Shown: positions 45,041-54,799 of the stretch, piece by piece
How positions within the stretch are numbered: position 1 is the first letter of the stretch
Layout: each line of letters starts with the position of its first letter
Assembly: GCF_002964575.1 (NCBI RefSeq)
Contig: NZ_POQQ01000040.1
Coordinates: 124,001-188,000, forward strand
Source: Streptococcus suis
Lineage (GTDB): Bacteria; Bacillota; Bacilli; Lactobacillales; Streptococcaceae
DNA: 64,000 bases
Reading direction: 5' to 3'
Program-made: the position numbers and the translations under genes
The notes under the pieces: model-generated
What the model saw: only the letters and a program-made list of their open reading frames with translations
What the model was told of the DNA's origin: nothing
Databases searched by the model: none

Positions 45041-45952
45041 CTATAATTCATCCGCAATCTTATTGATTTTTCTCAGACGATGATTGACACCGCTCTTGGT
45101 AATGGGCACCGTCAAACTATCTGCTAACTGCTGAATGGAATAATCTGGATGCTGAATACGGAGTTGGGCAATCTCTTGCAGGTCACCCGATAACTGATCC
45201 AAGCCAATGGTATCCATAATTTTGATGATATTGTTGATGGTTTTCATGCTGGCATTGACCGTTTTAGCAATATTTGCCATTTCAGCATTATTGGCCCGGT
45301 TGAGGTCATTACGAGCTTCACGTAGAAGCTTAATATCTTCAAAGGCTGTCTTGGCCTCTTCTGCTCCAATCACCAGCAAGAAATCCATAATATCTTCTGC
45401 CCGTTGCAAATAGGTAATAGTTCCCTTGCTTCGCTCAATAACCTTGGCATCCAAGAGAAACTTCTGCAACAAATTGGCCAGGTCCTGGGCATGGTCGCTG
45501 TAAACCGATGCGATTTCCAGCTGGTACCGTCCTTTTTCAGGATCTTTGACTGAGCCAGCTGCCAGAAAAGCGCCACGCAGATAGGCCTGGCTCCAAGAAT
45601 CATTTTCAAGGACAAGGGGAGAAATACCGGTTTCCAGTCCAAAAAAACTATCTGCCAAATGCAAATCATGTAAGATGTCATTGACTCCATCTTCAATGAC
45701 AACCGCATAGACACGATTCTTCTTGAGATTGGGCTTTTGATGGTGACGAATTTCTGCTTTTACTTGGTAGAAATGCAATAGCAATTCGTAGATATGTCTG
45801 GCAATTTTGGCATTCTCAGTCGAGATAGACAGGGTCAAGCCTGTTGAAGCCAGCCCGAGACTGCCAGACAGTTTAATTATGGCTGCCAGCTCACTCTTAT
45901 TTTGACTGGACTGGATCAAGAGTTCTTCTTTGACTTTTATGGTAAAACTCAT
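45041..45952 (-). CDS. whiA: WhiA-family DNA-binding protein
   Basis: A 303-residue protein with a degenerate LAGLIDADG homing-endonuclease fold (residues about 20-190, with [23 protein letters not shown] near 115) and a C-terminal helix-turn-helix ([21 protein letters not shown] near 275). WhiA binds DNA and influences cell division and chromosome segregation in Firmicutes. It overlaps yvcK by 4 bases in the conserved rapZ-yvcK-whiA operon. Confidence 0.95.
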   Translation of the reverse strand: MSFTIKVKEELLIQSSQNKSELAAIIKLSGSLGLASTGLTLSISTENAKIARHIYELLLHFYQVKAEIRHHQKPNLKKNRVYAVVIEDGVNDILHDLHLADSFFGLETGISPLVLENDSWSQAYLRGAFLAAGSVKDPEKGRYQLEIASVYSDHAQDLANLLQKFLLDAKVIERSKGTITYLQRAEDIMDFLLVIGAEEAKTAFEDIKLLREARNDLNRANNAEMANIAKTVNASMKTINNIIKIMDTIGLDQLSGDLQEIAQLRIQHPDYSIQQLADSLTVPITKSGVNHRLRKINKIADEL

Positions 45953-46923
45953 GACCGCACCTGCAAAATCTTGAGCAACTCTTCTACCACCAAATCACCA
46001 TCATGAAAAGCTCCGCCATTTTCCAAACGAAGAAAATTGGACGAAATCACGCGCTTGGTCTGCTCTTGCAAGCCAGCAAAGTCATGCTTGACCTGCACCA
46101 AGTATTCGTCAAACTTGTGGGTATTCATGTAGTCGTGTGGTACAGGCTCACTATTGACCAAAACAGTATCAATAAACTTCTCACCCAGATGCCCATTCAA
46201 GACGGTCACATGGTCGGCATCTGAGAAAAACTCGGTTTCACCACGCTGGGTCATGATATTGCAGACATAGGTGACCTCCGCCTTGGTTTCTTTCAGAGCC
46301 TTACCAAGGTCCGAAATCATGAGATTGGGCAAGATGGATGTAAAGAGGGAACCTGGTCCTAAGACCACCATATCACTCTCCATAATAGCCTCAACCACCT
46401 GACGACTGGCCTTGGGCTCATCATCATTGTAAGAATTGGTCACATAGACATGACCAATCATGCCCTTGTGCTTGGCGATTTTGCTTTCACCAGAAACCTC
46501 CGTACCGTCGGTAAAAACAGCATGAAGGGTCAGGGCCTGTTCACTAGAAGGATAAATCCGACCAGTCGTGTGGAAAAAGCGGGTCAATAGCCGCATAGCA
46601 TTGTAGGTCGAACCCTGCATCTCAGAAATTCCTGCGATAATCAAATTACCCAAAGGATGCCCAGCCAAAGGCCCATCCGAATCCGCAAAACGATACTGGA
46701 AAATCTGTTCATACAACTTAGGCATATCGGACATAGCCAAGAGAACATTGCGCAAATCCCCCGGTGGCGTGACCTGCAGGGCCTGGCGGATCTCACCCGA
46801 AGAACCACCGTCATCTGCTACGGTCACGATGGCCGTAATGTCCACATCCTTGTCCCGCAGGCTCTTTAGGATAACCGGAATACCCGTTCCCCCACCAATC
46901 ACTGTAATCTTTGGCTTTCTCAT
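45949..46923 (-). CDS. yvcK: YvcK/CofD-like carbon metabolism and cell-shape factor
   Basis: A 324-residue protein with the CofD-like fold that binds UDP-sugars. Seen: the N-terminal [19 protein letters not shown] nucleotide loop, [15 protein letters not shown] near residue 33, [14 protein letters not shown] near 53, and [14 protein letters not shown] near 195. In B. subtilis and other Firmicutes it is needed for growth on gluconeogenic carbon and for correct wall synthesis. It overlaps both neighbours by 4 bases. Confidence 0.95.
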   Translation of the reverse strand: MRKPKITVIGGGTGIPVILKSLRDKDVDITAIVTVADDGGSSGEIRQALQVTPPGDLRNVLLAMSDMPKLYEQIFQYRFADSDGPLAGHPLGNLIIAGISEMQGSTYNAMRLLTRFFHTTGRIYPSSEQALTLHAVFTDGTEVSGESKIAKHKGMIGHVYVTNSYNDDEPKASRQVVEAIMESDMVVLGPGSLFTSILPNLMISDLGKALKETKAEVTYVCNIMTQRGETEFFSDADHVTVLNGHLGEKFIDTVLVNSEPVPHDYMNTHKFDEYLVQVKHDFAGLQEQTKRVISSNFLRLENGGAFHDGDLVVEELLKILQVRS

Positions 46924-47807
46924 GAGCGGTTAACCGTCTCCTTCCGTCTGTCCTTATCACGATGGCTACGGTTGACAATCCAGTTTTTCTCCAAATCATC
47001 TGCCAAGCGTTTGGCAAAAGCAACGCTTCTGTGTTGACCGCCCGTACAACCAACAGCTATAGTCAGGACAGATTTTCCTTCCTTCTGATAGCCAGGCAGA
47101 ATGGGTTCAATCAAGCCGATAAGATGGCTGTAAAATTCTTCCGATTCCTGATGGTCCATGACATAGTCAAAGACAGGAGCATCCAAACCGGTCAGATTTC
47201 GTAACTCCTTCTGGTAATATGGGTTAGGCAAGAAGCGCACATCAAAAACCAAGTCCGCATCCAAGGGCAGACCGTATTTGAAACCAAAAGACATGACTTC
47301 CACACGGAAGGATGGTTGGTTGTCTTGACTAGCAAACTGTTCTGAAATGGCCATCCGCAGATTACGAGGTGTCAGCTCTGTCGTATCGATGACATTCTGG
47401 CTCATATTTTTCAGGGGAGCCAAGAGTTCACGTTCTAGCTGAATGCCGTCTAAGACCCTACCATCTGCTGCAAGAGGATGAGACCGACGGGTTTCCTTGT
47501 AGCGTGCTACCAGTTCATTGTCCGTCGCATCTAAAAACAAGACCTTGAAATCCAAATCTTCTGCCGCCTCAATCTCATCTAAGACTTCTCGAATTTCTGA
47601 AAAGAAAGACCGGCTCCGCATATCTACCACCAAGGCAATCTTATTATTGTCTTGGCTGTGGCGAATCAATTCTAAAAATTTTGGCAAGAGTGTCGGCGGC
47701 ATATTGTCAATGGTAAAATAGCCCAAATCCTCAAAAGACTGGATGGCTACTGTTTTACCTGCACCCGACATCCCTGTCACAATCACTAAATGGAGTTTGT
47801 CTGACAT
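46920..47807 (-). CDS. rapZ: RapZ-family nucleotide-binding protein (YvcJ)
   Basis: A 295-residue protein with a P-loop [18 protein letters not shown] near residue 12 and a C-terminal domain containing [10 protein letters not shown] near 253, the RapZ signature. In E. coli RapZ binds small RNAs controlling glucosamine-6-phosphate synthase; in Firmicutes the role is less clear, with GTP/ATP hydrolysis and competence effects reported for YvcJ. It is the first gene of the operon. Confidence 0.93.
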   Translation of the reverse strand: MSDKLHLVIVTGMSGAGKTVAIQSFEDLGYFTIDNMPPTLLPKFLELIRHSQDNNKIALVVDMRSRSFFSEIREVLDEIEAAEDLDFKVLFLDATDNELVARYKETRRSHPLAADGRVLDGIQLERELLAPLKNMSQNVIDTTELTPRNLRMAISEQFASQDNQPSFRVEVMSFGFKYGLPLDADLVFDVRFLPNPYYQKELRNLTGLDAPVFDYVMDHQESEEFYSHLIGLIEPILPGYQKEGKSVLTIAVGCTGGQHRSVAFAKRLADDLEKNWIVNRSHRDKDRRKETVNRS

Positions 47808-47827
47808 GACATTCCCTCCTTTACTTT

Positions 47828-48205
47828 CTACTCTACTACTGCAATCACTTCAATTTCAACCTTGACATCACGTGGCAAACGCGCCACTTCCACCGCTGAA
47901 CGAGCTGGAAAATCTGCTGAAAAGGCTGTTTGATAGACTTCATTAAAAGCCACGAAGTCATTCATATCCTTGAGGAAGCAAGTCGTTTTGACTACATGGT
48001 CAAAGTCTGTGCCAGCCGCTTCTAAAATCGCTGCGATATTTTTCAAGACCTGCTCAGTCTGTTCTTGAATGGTTTCCCCAACCACTTGGCCCGTTTCAGG
48101 TGACAAGGGAACCTGACCAGAAGCGAAGAGGAAATTTCCTACAACCTTACCTTGTACGTATGGACCAATAGCTGCTGGTGCTTTATCTGTATGAATGGTT
48201 TTCAT
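47828..48205 (-). CDS. RidA-family enamine/imine deaminase
   Basis: A 125-residue protein that hydrolyses reactive 2-aminoacrylate-type intermediates to keto acids. Seen: [19 protein letters not shown] at the N-terminus, [13 protein letters not shown] near residue 28, the [14 protein letters not shown] segment near 71 with the conserved residues, and [19 protein letters not shown] near 100 with the catalytic Arg. The length is typical for the trimeric YjgF/RidA type. It lies 20 bases upstream of rapZ and could share its message. Confidence 0.93.
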   Translation of the reverse strand: MKTIHTDKAPAAIGPYVQGKVVGNFLFASGQVPLSPETGQVVGETIQEQTEQVLKNIAAILEAAGTDFDHVVKTTCFLKDMNDFVAFNEVYQTAFSADFPARSAVEVARLPRDVKVEIEVIAVVE

Positions 48206-48327
48206 CTGTCAATCTCCTTTATTCTTTCTAAGTCTATTATAGCATACTAAAGTGCTAAAAGGAGCCCAGCATAGCTCTCTTGTAAGGTAAAATCTCCCCG
48301 ACTGTTCCGACAAGCACCTTTCATAAG

Positions 48328-48360
48328 AAAACAGACCACATTTGTAGTCTGTTTGGCTAT
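48328..48360 (-). repeat. Shared terminator-type repeat, copy 1
   Basis: A hairpin, AAACAGAC with GTCTGTTT, with a 10-base loop. It acts as terminator of the toxin-antitoxin genes on the minus strand (CTGTTTTCTT tail). It is nearly the same sequence as copies at 48934 and 49873, including the flanking GGCTAT shared with copy 3. Confidence 0.75.
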
Positions 48361-48383
48361 TTCTAATCTAGTTTCCTAGAGCT

Positions 48384-48653
48384 TCACTTTTTATAGATTT
48401 CTTTACGATGCCCGATTTCAAGAGCTAGGATGACCATTTTGTTATCAATAATATCGCAAATCACACGGTAATTCCCCACTCTATACCGCCACAGGCCCTT
48501 ATAGTCTCCAACCAGAGCCTTGCCAAACTGTCTTGGATTTTCCAAACCGTCCAAACGTTTTTTCAAATCCTTAGCAAGCATCAGCCCCACATGCCTGTCC
48601 ATTTTTTTCAACTGTTTCAAGGCATCATCGCTGATAACAAGTTTATAGGCCAT
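48384..48653 (-). CDS. RelE/ParE-family toxin
   Basis: An 89-residue protein of the RelE superfamily, whose members cut mRNA in the ribosome and stop translation. Seen: the ISDDALKQLKKMDRHV helix, the central GKALVGDYKGLWRYRVGNYRVICDI segment with Arg residues that hold RNA, and the C-terminal ILALEIGHRKEIYK with the typical GHRxxIY ending. Its start lies inside the antitoxin gene end (11-base overlap), as usual for a type II pair. Confidence 0.92.
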   Translation of the reverse strand: MAYKLVISDDALKQLKKMDRHVGLMLAKDLKKRLDGLENPRQFGKALVGDYKGLWRYRVGNYRVICDIIDNKMVILALEIGHRKEIYKK

Positions 48654-48873
48654 CTTCTAACTCCGCAAGAACATCATCAATCGAGTGTGTAACAGGATTT
48701 TCTTGGAATTTCTTCAAGGCCTTGATACCAATTTCATAGTCCAACTGGTCTTCTATCTGTTCAGCAAGTGCAGTTTTGAATAGCTCAGACAGGCTTTTTC
48801 CAGTATGAATGGCATAGCTTCTGAAAATTTCCTCTTCAGTTTCATTTAATCGCAAGGATACAATTCCCATCAT
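48643..48873 (-). CDS. RelB/DUF6290-type antitoxin
   Basis: A 76-residue acidic protein (start ATG at 48873 or 48870; AGGTGG upstream). An N-terminal ribbon-helix-helix-like segment, SLRLNETEEEIFRSYAIH, then LSELFKTAL, binds DNA. The C-terminal acidic tail, with THSIDDVLAELEDGL, would wrap the toxin. First gene of the pair. Its promoter has a perfect -35 and a palindrome on -10. Confidence 0.9.
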   Translation of the reverse strand: MMGIVSLRLNETEEEIFRSYAIHTGKSLSELFKTALAEQIEDQLDYEIGIKALKKFQENPVTHSIDDVLAELEDGL

Positions 48874-48898
48874 TCCACCTACTTTCTTCTTGTAATAC

Positions 48899-48927
48899 AT
48901 TGTATAACAATTACGCAAAAATGTCAA
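48899..48927 (-). promoter_or_regulatory. Toxin-antitoxin promoter with operator palindrome
   Basis: On the minus strand TTGACA (48927-48922), 17 bases, TACAAT (48904-48899). A perfect ATTGT-ATA-ACAAT palindrome (48899-48911) overlaps the -10, the right place for self-repression by the antitoxin. Confidence 0.65.
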
Positions 48928-48933
48928 TGGACA

Positions 48934-48964
48934 CTCAAAAAACAGACCACGTTTGTAGTCTGTT
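48934..48964 (-). repeat. Shared terminator-type repeat, copy 2
   Basis: The 31 bases starting CTCAAAAAACAGACCACG are identical to copy 3 at 49873-49903. As a minus-strand terminator (six T residues at the end) it would stop transcripts from the YSIRK micro-ORF. Confidence 0.75.
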
Positions 48965-49037
48965 CCATAAAATATTTTTATTCTCAATTAACTTCTAAAC
49001 CCTATGGAGATTGTCGTTAACTAAAGCAAAACGTGTA

Positions 49038-49172
49038 TCAAGCCATTCTTTCTTTGCGACGATGATGAGTAGCAAAAGCAAGACCTGTTGCTAATGTTGT
49101 CATTCCTAAGATGCTTCCAACTCCTAGGCTAGTCTTACGAATAGAAAATATTTGTTTTTTATTCAAAAACAT
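49038..49172 (-). CDS. 44-residue micro-ORF made of a YSIRK-type signal segment
   Basis: The reading starts MFLNKKQIFSIRKTSLGVGS, matching the YSIRK-G/S signal motif (here FSIRK), followed by a hydrophobic run ILGMTTLATGLAFA and a basic tail THHRRKERMA. There is no mature domain and no LPXTG. The tail resembles the charged end of a wall-sorting signal. GGGGTG-AAGGA lies directly before the ATG, and a terminator-type repeat follows. It may be a remnant of a surface protein whose middle was deleted, or a real small membrane peptide. Confidence 0.45.
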   Translation of the reverse strand: MFLNKKQIFSIRKTSLGVGSILGMTTLATGLAFATHHRRKERMA

Positions 49173-49373
49173 TCCTTCACCCCATTTAATATTTTTCTTA
49201 CTATTCTACCCCCCATTTTGTCAAGGATTTTATTGTATATTTAAATATTTTTTATATGCATTTTATTGCAAGAAATTAGATTTTTAAACTTTATTACTAG
49301 CTCAACTATTGACTAACTATAGCATTTATATTATTATGATTTATATCACATTAATATAAAAAGGAGACATGTT

Positions 49374-49817
49374 ATGGCCATCAATTTTGGAAAATTAACT
49401 CAAGGACTTGCAGGAAACTTTAGCCAACAAAGTAAAGAATCCCTAAATGCAGAATATTCTTCCTACTTAATAAGTGGAGAGGAAATAAAAGATGGGTATG
49501 TTCTTATTCGAGACGCCATTATTTTTACCAATATCCGAATTATTTTTGTTGATAAACAAGGCGCTACTGGAAAGAAAACAGCCATTAAATCGATATTTTT
49601 AGCAAATATTGTTAATGTAGAGATGGAAACAGCTGGTTTCGGTTTGGATGATAGCGAAATTACGATTACCTACCTTGAAAATATCTATTTAAAATCTCAC
49701 CGTGAACATCTCATCCATCATAAATTTGAATTTCCAAAACAAACTGACATACTTCCACTCTATACCTATCTTTTTGAGTTAGCTTACCAAAATAGACTAG
49801 CTATCAATAATCTATAA
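49374..49817 (+). CDS. Bacterial PH-domain protein (YvbH-like)
   Basis: A 147-residue soluble protein. The pattern GYVLIRDAIIFTNIRIIFVDKQGATGKKTAIKS near residue 41, a pair of strands with a Lys-rich loop, is typical of bacterial pleckstrin-homology domains (bPH, YvbH type). The rest forms further strands (NIVNVEMETAGFGLDDSEITI) and a C-terminal helix. GGAGA precedes the ATG. The role is unknown; such domains often bind other proteins. It is flanked on both sides by the repeat copies 2 and 3. Confidence 0.72.
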   Translation: MAINFGKLTQGLAGNFSQQSKESLNAEYSSYLISGEEIKDGYVLIRDAIIFTNIRIIFVDKQGATGKKTAIKSIFLANIVNVEMETAGFGLDDSEITITYLENIYLKSHREHLIHHKFEFPKQTDILPLYTYLFELAYQNRLAINNL

Positions 49818-49824
49818 TTTTTTC

Positions 49825-49853
49825 AGGACCAAAATTATCTGGTCCTTTTATTT
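49825..49853 (+). terminator. Terminator of the PH-domain gene
   Basis: Arms AGGACCA (49825-49831) and TGGTCCT (49840-49846) pair and are followed by TTTTATTTTATT. Confidence 0.85.
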
Positions 49854-49872
49854 TATTCAAATCTACTGAAAC

Positions 49873-49910
49873 CTCAAAAAACAGACCACGTTTGTAGTCT
49901 GTTTGGCTAT
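49873..49910 (-). repeat. Shared terminator-type repeat, copy 3
   Basis: Identical over 31 bases to copy 2 and sharing GTAGTCTGTTTGGCTAT with copy 1. It lies directly after asnS (minus strand) and forms its terminator. Confidence 0.8.
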
Positions 49911-49922
49911 CTATTGATTTGC

Positions 49923-51269
49923 TTATGGATGCAAGCGATGCAACATACGTGGGAACGGAATGGCTTCACGGATGTGTTTTGTACCAGCGACGAAAGTTAC
50001 CATACGCTCGATACCGATACCGAAGCCACCGTGTGGCACAGAGCCGTATTTACGAAGGTCAAGGTAGAATTCGTATTCTGACTTGTCCATGCCAAGCTCG
50101 TCCATCTTAGCTACCAAGGCGTCGTAATTGTCCTCACGCATAGAACCACCGATGATTTCACCGTAGCCTTCTGGTGCAAGCAAGTCTGCACAAAGCACGC
50201 GCTCTGGATTGCCAGGAACTGGTTTCATGTAGAAGGCCTTGAAGCTTGCTGGATAGTTGACCACGAAAGTCGGTACACCAAAGTAGTTTGAAATCCATGT
50301 TTCATGAGGTGAGCCAAAGTCATCACCATGCTCGATGTGTTCGTAGTCTGTATCTTCATCAGCCTCATGCTCTTGCAGAAGGGTAATGGCATCATCATAA
50401 GCCACACGTTTGAATGGTTCTGCAATGTAGCGTTTAAGGGCATCCACATCACGCTCCAGAGTTTCCAAGGCTTGTGGAGCACGGTCGATAACACCTTGGA
50501 TCAAGGCTTTGACATAAGCTTCTTGCAAATCAAGTGACTCTTCATGGCTGAGGAATGAATACTCGGCATCCATCATCCAGAACTCAGTCAAGTGACGACG
50601 AGTTTTTGATTTTTCCGCACGGAAAACAGGACCGAAGTCGAAAACACGACCAAGTGCCATAGCACCAGCTTCAAGATAAAGCTGACCTGATTGACTGAGA
50701 TATGCTGGTTGACCAAAGTAATCTGTTTCGAACAACTCTGTCGAATCTTCTGCCGCATTTCCAGACAAGATTGGGCTATCAAACTTGATAAAGCCATTCT
50801 TTTCAAAGAATTCGTAAGTCGCATAGATGATGGCGTTACGGATTTGCTGGATAGCGACCTGCTTACGCGAACGCAACCAGAGATGACGGTTGTCCATAAG
50901 GAAGTCCGTACCGTGTTCTTTCGGTGTGATTGGGTAATCTTGTGACTCACCAATGACTTCAAGGTCTGTCACATCCAACTCATAACCAAACTTAGAACGC
51001 TCGTCTTCCTTGACAATCCCTGTCACATAGACAGACGTTTCTTGGCTGAGGCGTTTTGCTACATCGAACTTCTCCGCACCTGCTTCTTCGCCGAATTTTT
51101 CAATGAAGTTTGGCTTGAAAGCAACAGCTTGGAAGAAGGCTGTTCCGTCACGCAACTGCAAGAAAGCCAACTTGCCCTTGCCTGACTTGTTGGCAACCCA
51201 GGCACCGATGGTCACTTCTTGACCGACATAGTCTTTTACTTGGTTAATGGTAATCAATTTTCTAGACAT
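49923..51269 (-). CDS. asnS: Asparaginyl-tRNA synthetase
   Basis: A 448-residue class II synthetase charging tRNA-Asn. Seen: an N-terminal OB-fold anticodon-binding domain ([24 protein letters not shown]), motif 2 [28 protein letters not shown] near residue 212, and motif 3 [27 protein letters not shown] near 418. Motif order and length fit AsnS rather than AspS (no large insertion domain). It follows the aminotransferase by 14 bases in an operon conserved in Firmicutes. Confidence 0.96.
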   Translation of the reverse strand: MSRKLITINQVKDYVGQEVTIGAWVANKSGKGKLAFLQLRDGTAFFQAVAFKPNFIEKFGEEAGAEKFDVAKRLSQETSVYVTGIVKEDERSKFGYELDVTDLEVIGESQDYPITPKEHGTDFLMDNRHLWLRSRKQVAIQQIRNAIIYATYEFFEKNGFIKFDSPILSGNAAEDSTELFETDYFGQPAYLSQSGQLYLEAGAMALGRVFDFGPVFRAEKSKTRRHLTEFWMMDAEYSFLSHEESLDLQEAYVKALIQGVIDRAPQALETLERDVDALKRYIAEPFKRVAYDDAITLLQEHEADEDTDYEHIEHGDDFGSPHETWISNYFGVPTFVVNYPASFKAFYMKPVPGNPERVLCADLLAPEGYGEIIGGSMREDNYDALVAKMDELGMDKSEYEFYLDLRKYGSVPHGGFGIGIERMVTFVAGTKHIREAIPFPRMLHRLHP

Positions 51270-51283
51270 TATTTTTCCTCTTT

Positions 51284-52465
51284 TTATTTTTTCATAAATG
51301 TGTGTAGTCGAGCCACTGCTTCCTTGAGCGTGTCCATATCTGTCGCATAACTGAGGCGGATATTTTCAGGAGCTCCAAAACCTGCACCTGTCACCAAGGC
51401 TACTCCGACTTCTTCCAAAATGGCTGTGGTAAATTCAGTCACATCTGTGTAGCCCTTGATTTCCATAGCCTTTTTGACATTAGGGAAGAGATAGAAGGCA
51501 CCTTCTGGCTTGATAACCTCAAAACCTGGGACTTCTGCCAGCAAGGGATAAATGGTATTAAGCCGCTCTTCAAAAGCCTGACGCATGGTTTCTACCGTAT
51601 CTTGCGGACCTGTAAAGGCTTCAATGGCCGCATACTGAGCAGCAGTTGTTAAGTTCGATGTCGTCTGTCCGACAATCTTGCTCATAGCTCCAATAATCTC
51701 AGGATTGCCAACCGCAAAGCCAACCCGCCAACCTGTCATGGCATAGGCCTTGGCCACCCCATTGACAACAATAGTCTGCTGACGAATGCTTTCTGAAATG
51801 CTTGAAATCGGTGTGAAGCTATTTCCATTATAGACCAAACGACCGTAAATATCGTCTGCCAAGATGAGAATATCGTGCTCTACAGCCCAGTTTCCAATAG
51901 CTTCCAACTCCTCACGACTGTAAATCATGCCCGTCGGATTAGAAGGACTATTGAGCAAGAGGACCTTGGTCTTATCCGTACGAGCCGCTTCCAGCTGGTC
52001 AACTGTGACCTTGAAATTGTGTTCTTCCGTCGCAGTGACAAAGACAGGCACTCCTTCGTTCATCTTAATCTGGTCAGCATAGGATACCCAGTAAGGCGTT
52101 GGAATAATCACCTCATCACCAGGATTGATGACCGCCGCAAAGAAGGCATAAAGAACAAACTTAGCACCTGTCGCAAGAATGACTTGATTGCGTTCAATAG
52201 AGTAGCCATAGAAATTCTCAAAATAGGTATTGACCGCGTCTTTCAACTCTGGAAGACCAGAAGCTACCGTATAAAAACTCGCCTTACCATTTTCGATGGA
52301 CTTGATGGCCGCTTCTTGGATATTTTTCGGTGTGACGAAGTCTGGCTCACCCAAGGTCAGCTCTAAAATATCGCGTCCTTCTGCCTTCAAAGCCTTGGCC
52401 CGCGCACCTGCTGCCAGCGTGACACTTTCTTCCATTTCTAAGACACGTTTTGATAACTTGCTCAT
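51284..52465 (-). CDS. Pyridoxal-phosphate aspartate aminotransferase (AspB type)
   Basis: A 393-residue fold-type I aminotransferase, class Ib. Seen: [11 protein letters not shown] near residue 36, [14 protein letters not shown] near 65, [16 protein letters not shown] near 173, [10 protein letters not shown] near 204, and the PLP-binding Lys in [21 protein letters not shown] near 234. It interconverts aspartate and oxaloacetate or a related pair. Its start overlaps the upstream gene by 4 bases, and the order tseB-like/aspB/asnS equals the ypmB-aspB-asnS order of B. subtilis. Confidence 0.93.
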   Translation of the reverse strand: MSKLSKRVLEMEESVTLAAGARAKALKAEGRDILELTLGEPDFVTPKNIQEAAIKSIENGKASFYTVASGLPELKDAVNTYFENFYGYSIERNQVILATGAKFVLYAFFAAVINPGDEVIIPTPYWVSYADQIKMNEGVPVFVTATEEHNFKVTVDQLEAARTDKTKVLLLNSPSNPTGMIYSREELEAIGNWAVEHDILILADDIYGRLVYNGNSFTPISSISESIRQQTIVVNGVAKAYAMTGWRVGFAVGNPEIIGAMSKIVGQTTSNLTTAAQYAAIEAFTGPQDTVETMRQAFEERLNTIYPLLAEVPGFEVIKPEGAFYLFPNVKKAMEIKGYTDVTEFTTAILEEVGVALVTGAGFGAPENIRLSYATDMDTLKEAVARLHTFMKK

Positions 52466-52959
52466 AAGCCCTCCTTCTTGACAAAACTTCCTGTTTCAAA
52501 CTCTACTAGATAATAGGCTGTCCCAGATTTGACTTCCCAAATTGGTTTGCCATCCCTAAATCCTAGAATAGTTCGCTCTGCTTGGCCTGCACCATTTTCC
52601 TTGGCAATCGCTTGCGCTTCTTCTTGTGAAATACCCTGAGTCAAAGGATAGACATAGACTGTACTAGAAGCCTCTGGAACCAGCACTGCAATCTCCTCTC
52701 CCTGACTGTTGGCACCGAGTACACTAAAATAGGTTTCGGTTCCATTGTAAATAGAGAAGTTGCTTACCGTTTGCAGATCTGCATATTCTGCAGCCACTGC
52801 GACTGCTTGACTGCGCGCACTATTGAAAGGAGCCCTAGCAATATCCCAAATAGTAAAAATTGAAAAAGTTACAACACTGAGGAGGATAAAAGAGCCTAGC
52901 ACCAACTGACCAGCCTTCGATGCCATCCACTCCAATAGTTGAATTATCTTTTTTTCCAT
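52462..52959 (-). CDS. TseB/YpmB-like membrane-anchored PepSY protein
   Basis: A 165-residue protein with a single N-terminal membrane helix (residues about 18-40) and an extracytoplasmic part with two PepSY-like repeats: the second contains ISQEEAQAIAKENG near 109 and KPIWEVKSGTAYYLVEFETG near 137. B. subtilis YpmB (TseB) takes part in cell-wall elongation through the penicillin-binding protein PBP2A. Position next to aspB and asnS supports the orthology. First gene of the operon. Confidence 0.82.
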   Translation of the reverse strand: MEKKIIQLLEWMASKAGQLVLGSFILLSVVTFSIFTIWDIARAPFNSARSQAVAVAAEYADLQTVSNFSIYNGTETYFSVLGANSQGEEIAVLVPEASSTVYVYPLTQGISQEEAQAIAKENGAGQAERTILGFRDGKPIWEVKSGTAYYLVEFETGSFVKKEGL

Positions 52960-53083
52960 AGTAGTCCTATTATACTACAAGTTACAGGAGATTTCCATTT
53001 TTTCAGCGATAGAATAAGAATTTTACAGACCCCAACTTCCCATTTCACTTGCTTATCCGACGAATTATTGCTAAAATATTCTC

Positions 53084-53524
53084 ATGAAAACTGTTGAACA
53101 ATCTTTAAATGAAAATAAGCATGCACTACACAGCCTAGTTGTTTTTAGACGCGCTGCCAATACCATCTCAAAATCAGAATTAGAAACCATCAAAAAATAC
53201 GGACTGACCGTCTGTCAATTCGGAGTCATGGAAGCCCTCTACAACAAGGGAAACCTCCGCATCCAAGACTTGATTGATAAACTCCTCAGCACATCTGGAA
53301 ATATGACAGTCGTCATCAAAAATATGATACGAGATGGCTATGTCTATAAAACCAGTGACACAAGCGACCGTCGTGCCTCCCTGATTGCCCTGACAGAAAA
53401 AGGACGCCAGACGATTGAATCCATCCTACCAGAGCACTATGATCATGTCGGTCAGATTTTCTCTGTGTTAAGCTCAGAAGAACAAGACCTACTTGCTACA
53501 ATTTTAAAGAAATTTAAACAATAA
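53084..53524 (+). CDS. MarR-family transcriptional regulator
   Basis: A 146-residue winged-helix dimer protein. Seen: a helical N-terminus, the HTH NLRIQDLIDKLLSTSGNMTVVIKNMIRDGYVY (from residue 57), and the wing with KTSDTSDRRASLIALTEKGR near 89, the MarR signature. One Cys near residue 45 (LTVCQFGVM) is present, but the N-terminal reactive Cys of OhrR is absent. It stands alone, divergent from the tseB-like operon, so its target is not evident. Confidence 0.88.
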   Translation: MKTVEQSLNENKHALHSLVVFRRAANTISKSELETIKKYGLTVCQFGVMEALYNKGNLRIQDLIDKLLSTSGNMTVVIKNMIRDGYVYKTSDTSDRRASLIALTEKGRQTIESILPEHYDHVGQIFSVLSSEEQDLLATILKKFKQ

Positions 53525-53531
53525 CGACAAA

Positions 53532-53557
53532 TCCCAAAGCCTACACTTTGGGATTTT
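53532..53557 (+). terminator. Terminator of the MarR gene
   Basis: CCCAAAG pairs with CTTTGGG around a short loop and is followed by ATTTT. The 110 bases beyond, up to the glf end, show nothing further. Confidence 0.75.
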
Positions 53558-53671
53558 AATCTGCTTTGTGTGATGAACAATTGATGCATCACTTAAAAAT
53601 CGACAATATCAGACTGTACACTTTACTATATAAGAAATCAGCCAGTGCATACTACCCTGCCAGCTATCCCA

Positions 53672-54781
53672 CTACTTCACTTCATTTCTCACACACTGCA
53701 AGGCAGCTCCGATAACCTGGTGCATATCGTAATAGCGATAGTGACCAAGACGACCACCGAAGATAACATTTTCTTGTTGTTCTGCAAGACGTTTGTAGGC
53801 AGTATAGAGTTTGTTGTTGCGGTCATTGTTGACTGGATAGTATGGCTCATCACCACGCTTCCAAGTCTTCGAATACTCGCGTGTAATAATGGTTTTCTCT
53901 TGAGTACCAAATTCGAAATGCTTGTGTTCGATGATACGAGTATAAGGTGTTTCGCAATCAGTGTAGTTGACAACCGCATTACCTTGGTAGTTTTCCATAG
54001 CCAAGACTTCCGTTTCAAAACGGAGACTACGGTACTCTAATTCACCCAGTTCATAATCAAAGAACTCATCAATCATCCCTGTAAAGACAACTTTTGGATA
54101 GCTTGCCAAGTATTCTTCTTTATTTGCAAAGAAATCAACATTTGTCTCCACATCGATATTTTCATGAGCCAACATCTTTTCAACAATCTGCGTGTAACCA
54201 CCGATTGGAATACCTTGATAAGTATCGTTGAAATAGTTGTTGTCATAAGTCAAACGCACTGGCAACCGACGGATGATAAAGGCTGGAAGTTCCGTACATG
54301 GTTTTTCCCACTGCTTCTCTGTATATGACTTAATCAATTTTTCATAGATGTCCGTACCTACAAGGGAAATAGCTTGCTCTTCCAAGTTCTCAGGCGTTTT
54401 TCCTCCCAAAACAGCGCGTTGCTCAGCAATTTTAGCCTCAGCTTCAGCAGGAGTAACTACACCCCAAAGCTTGTTAAAGGTATTCATGTTAAATGGTAGA
54501 TTGTAGATTTCACCCTTATAGTTGGCAACTGGTGTGTTCGTGTAGCGGTTGAACTCCGCAAATTGGTTAACATAGTCCCAGATTTCCTTTTCAGAAGTAT
54601 GGAAGATATGCGCACCGTACTCATGAACCTGGATACCTTCTACTTCTTTGGTGTAGATATTACCAGCGATGTGATCACGCTTCTCGATAACCTTAACTTT
54701 TTTCCCTTTTTTTGCTGCTTCATGGGCAAAGACCGCACCGAACAAACCAGCACCGACAACTAGATAGTCGTAATGTTTCAT
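53672..54781 (-). CDS. glf: UDP-galactopyranose mutase
   Basis: A 369-residue flavoenzyme that converts UDP-galactopyranose to UDP-galactofuranose, a precursor for capsule or other polysaccharides. Seen: the FAD-binding GAGLFGAVFAHEAAKKGKKV near residue 8, RDHIAGNIYT near 36, HEYGAHIFHT near 53, the WEKPCTELPAFIIRRLPVR segment near 158 with substrate contacts, and GRLGHYRYYDMHQVIGAAL near 338. It stands apart from the capsule cluster, separated by a broken nuclease gene and the dehydrogenase gene. Confidence 0.96.
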   Translation of the reverse strand: MKHYDYLVVGAGLFGAVFAHEAAKKGKKVKVIEKRDHIAGNIYTKEVEGIQVHEYGAHIFHTSEKEIWDYVNQFAEFNRYTNTPVANYKGEIYNLPFNMNTFNKLWGVVTPAEAEAKIAEQRAVLGGKTPENLEEQAISLVGTDIYEKLIKSYTEKQWEKPCTELPAFIIRRLPVRLTYDNNYFNDTYQGIPIGGYTQIVEKMLAHENIDVETNVDFFANKEEYLASYPKVVFTGMIDEFFDYELGELEYRSLRFETEVLAMENYQGNAVVNYTDCETPYTRIIEHKHFEFGTQEKTIITREYSKTWKRGDEPYYPVNNDRNNKLYTAYKRLAEQQENVIFGGRLGHYRYYDMHQVIGAALQCVRNEVK

Positions 54782-54799
54782 ATATTTTGTATTTTTCTC

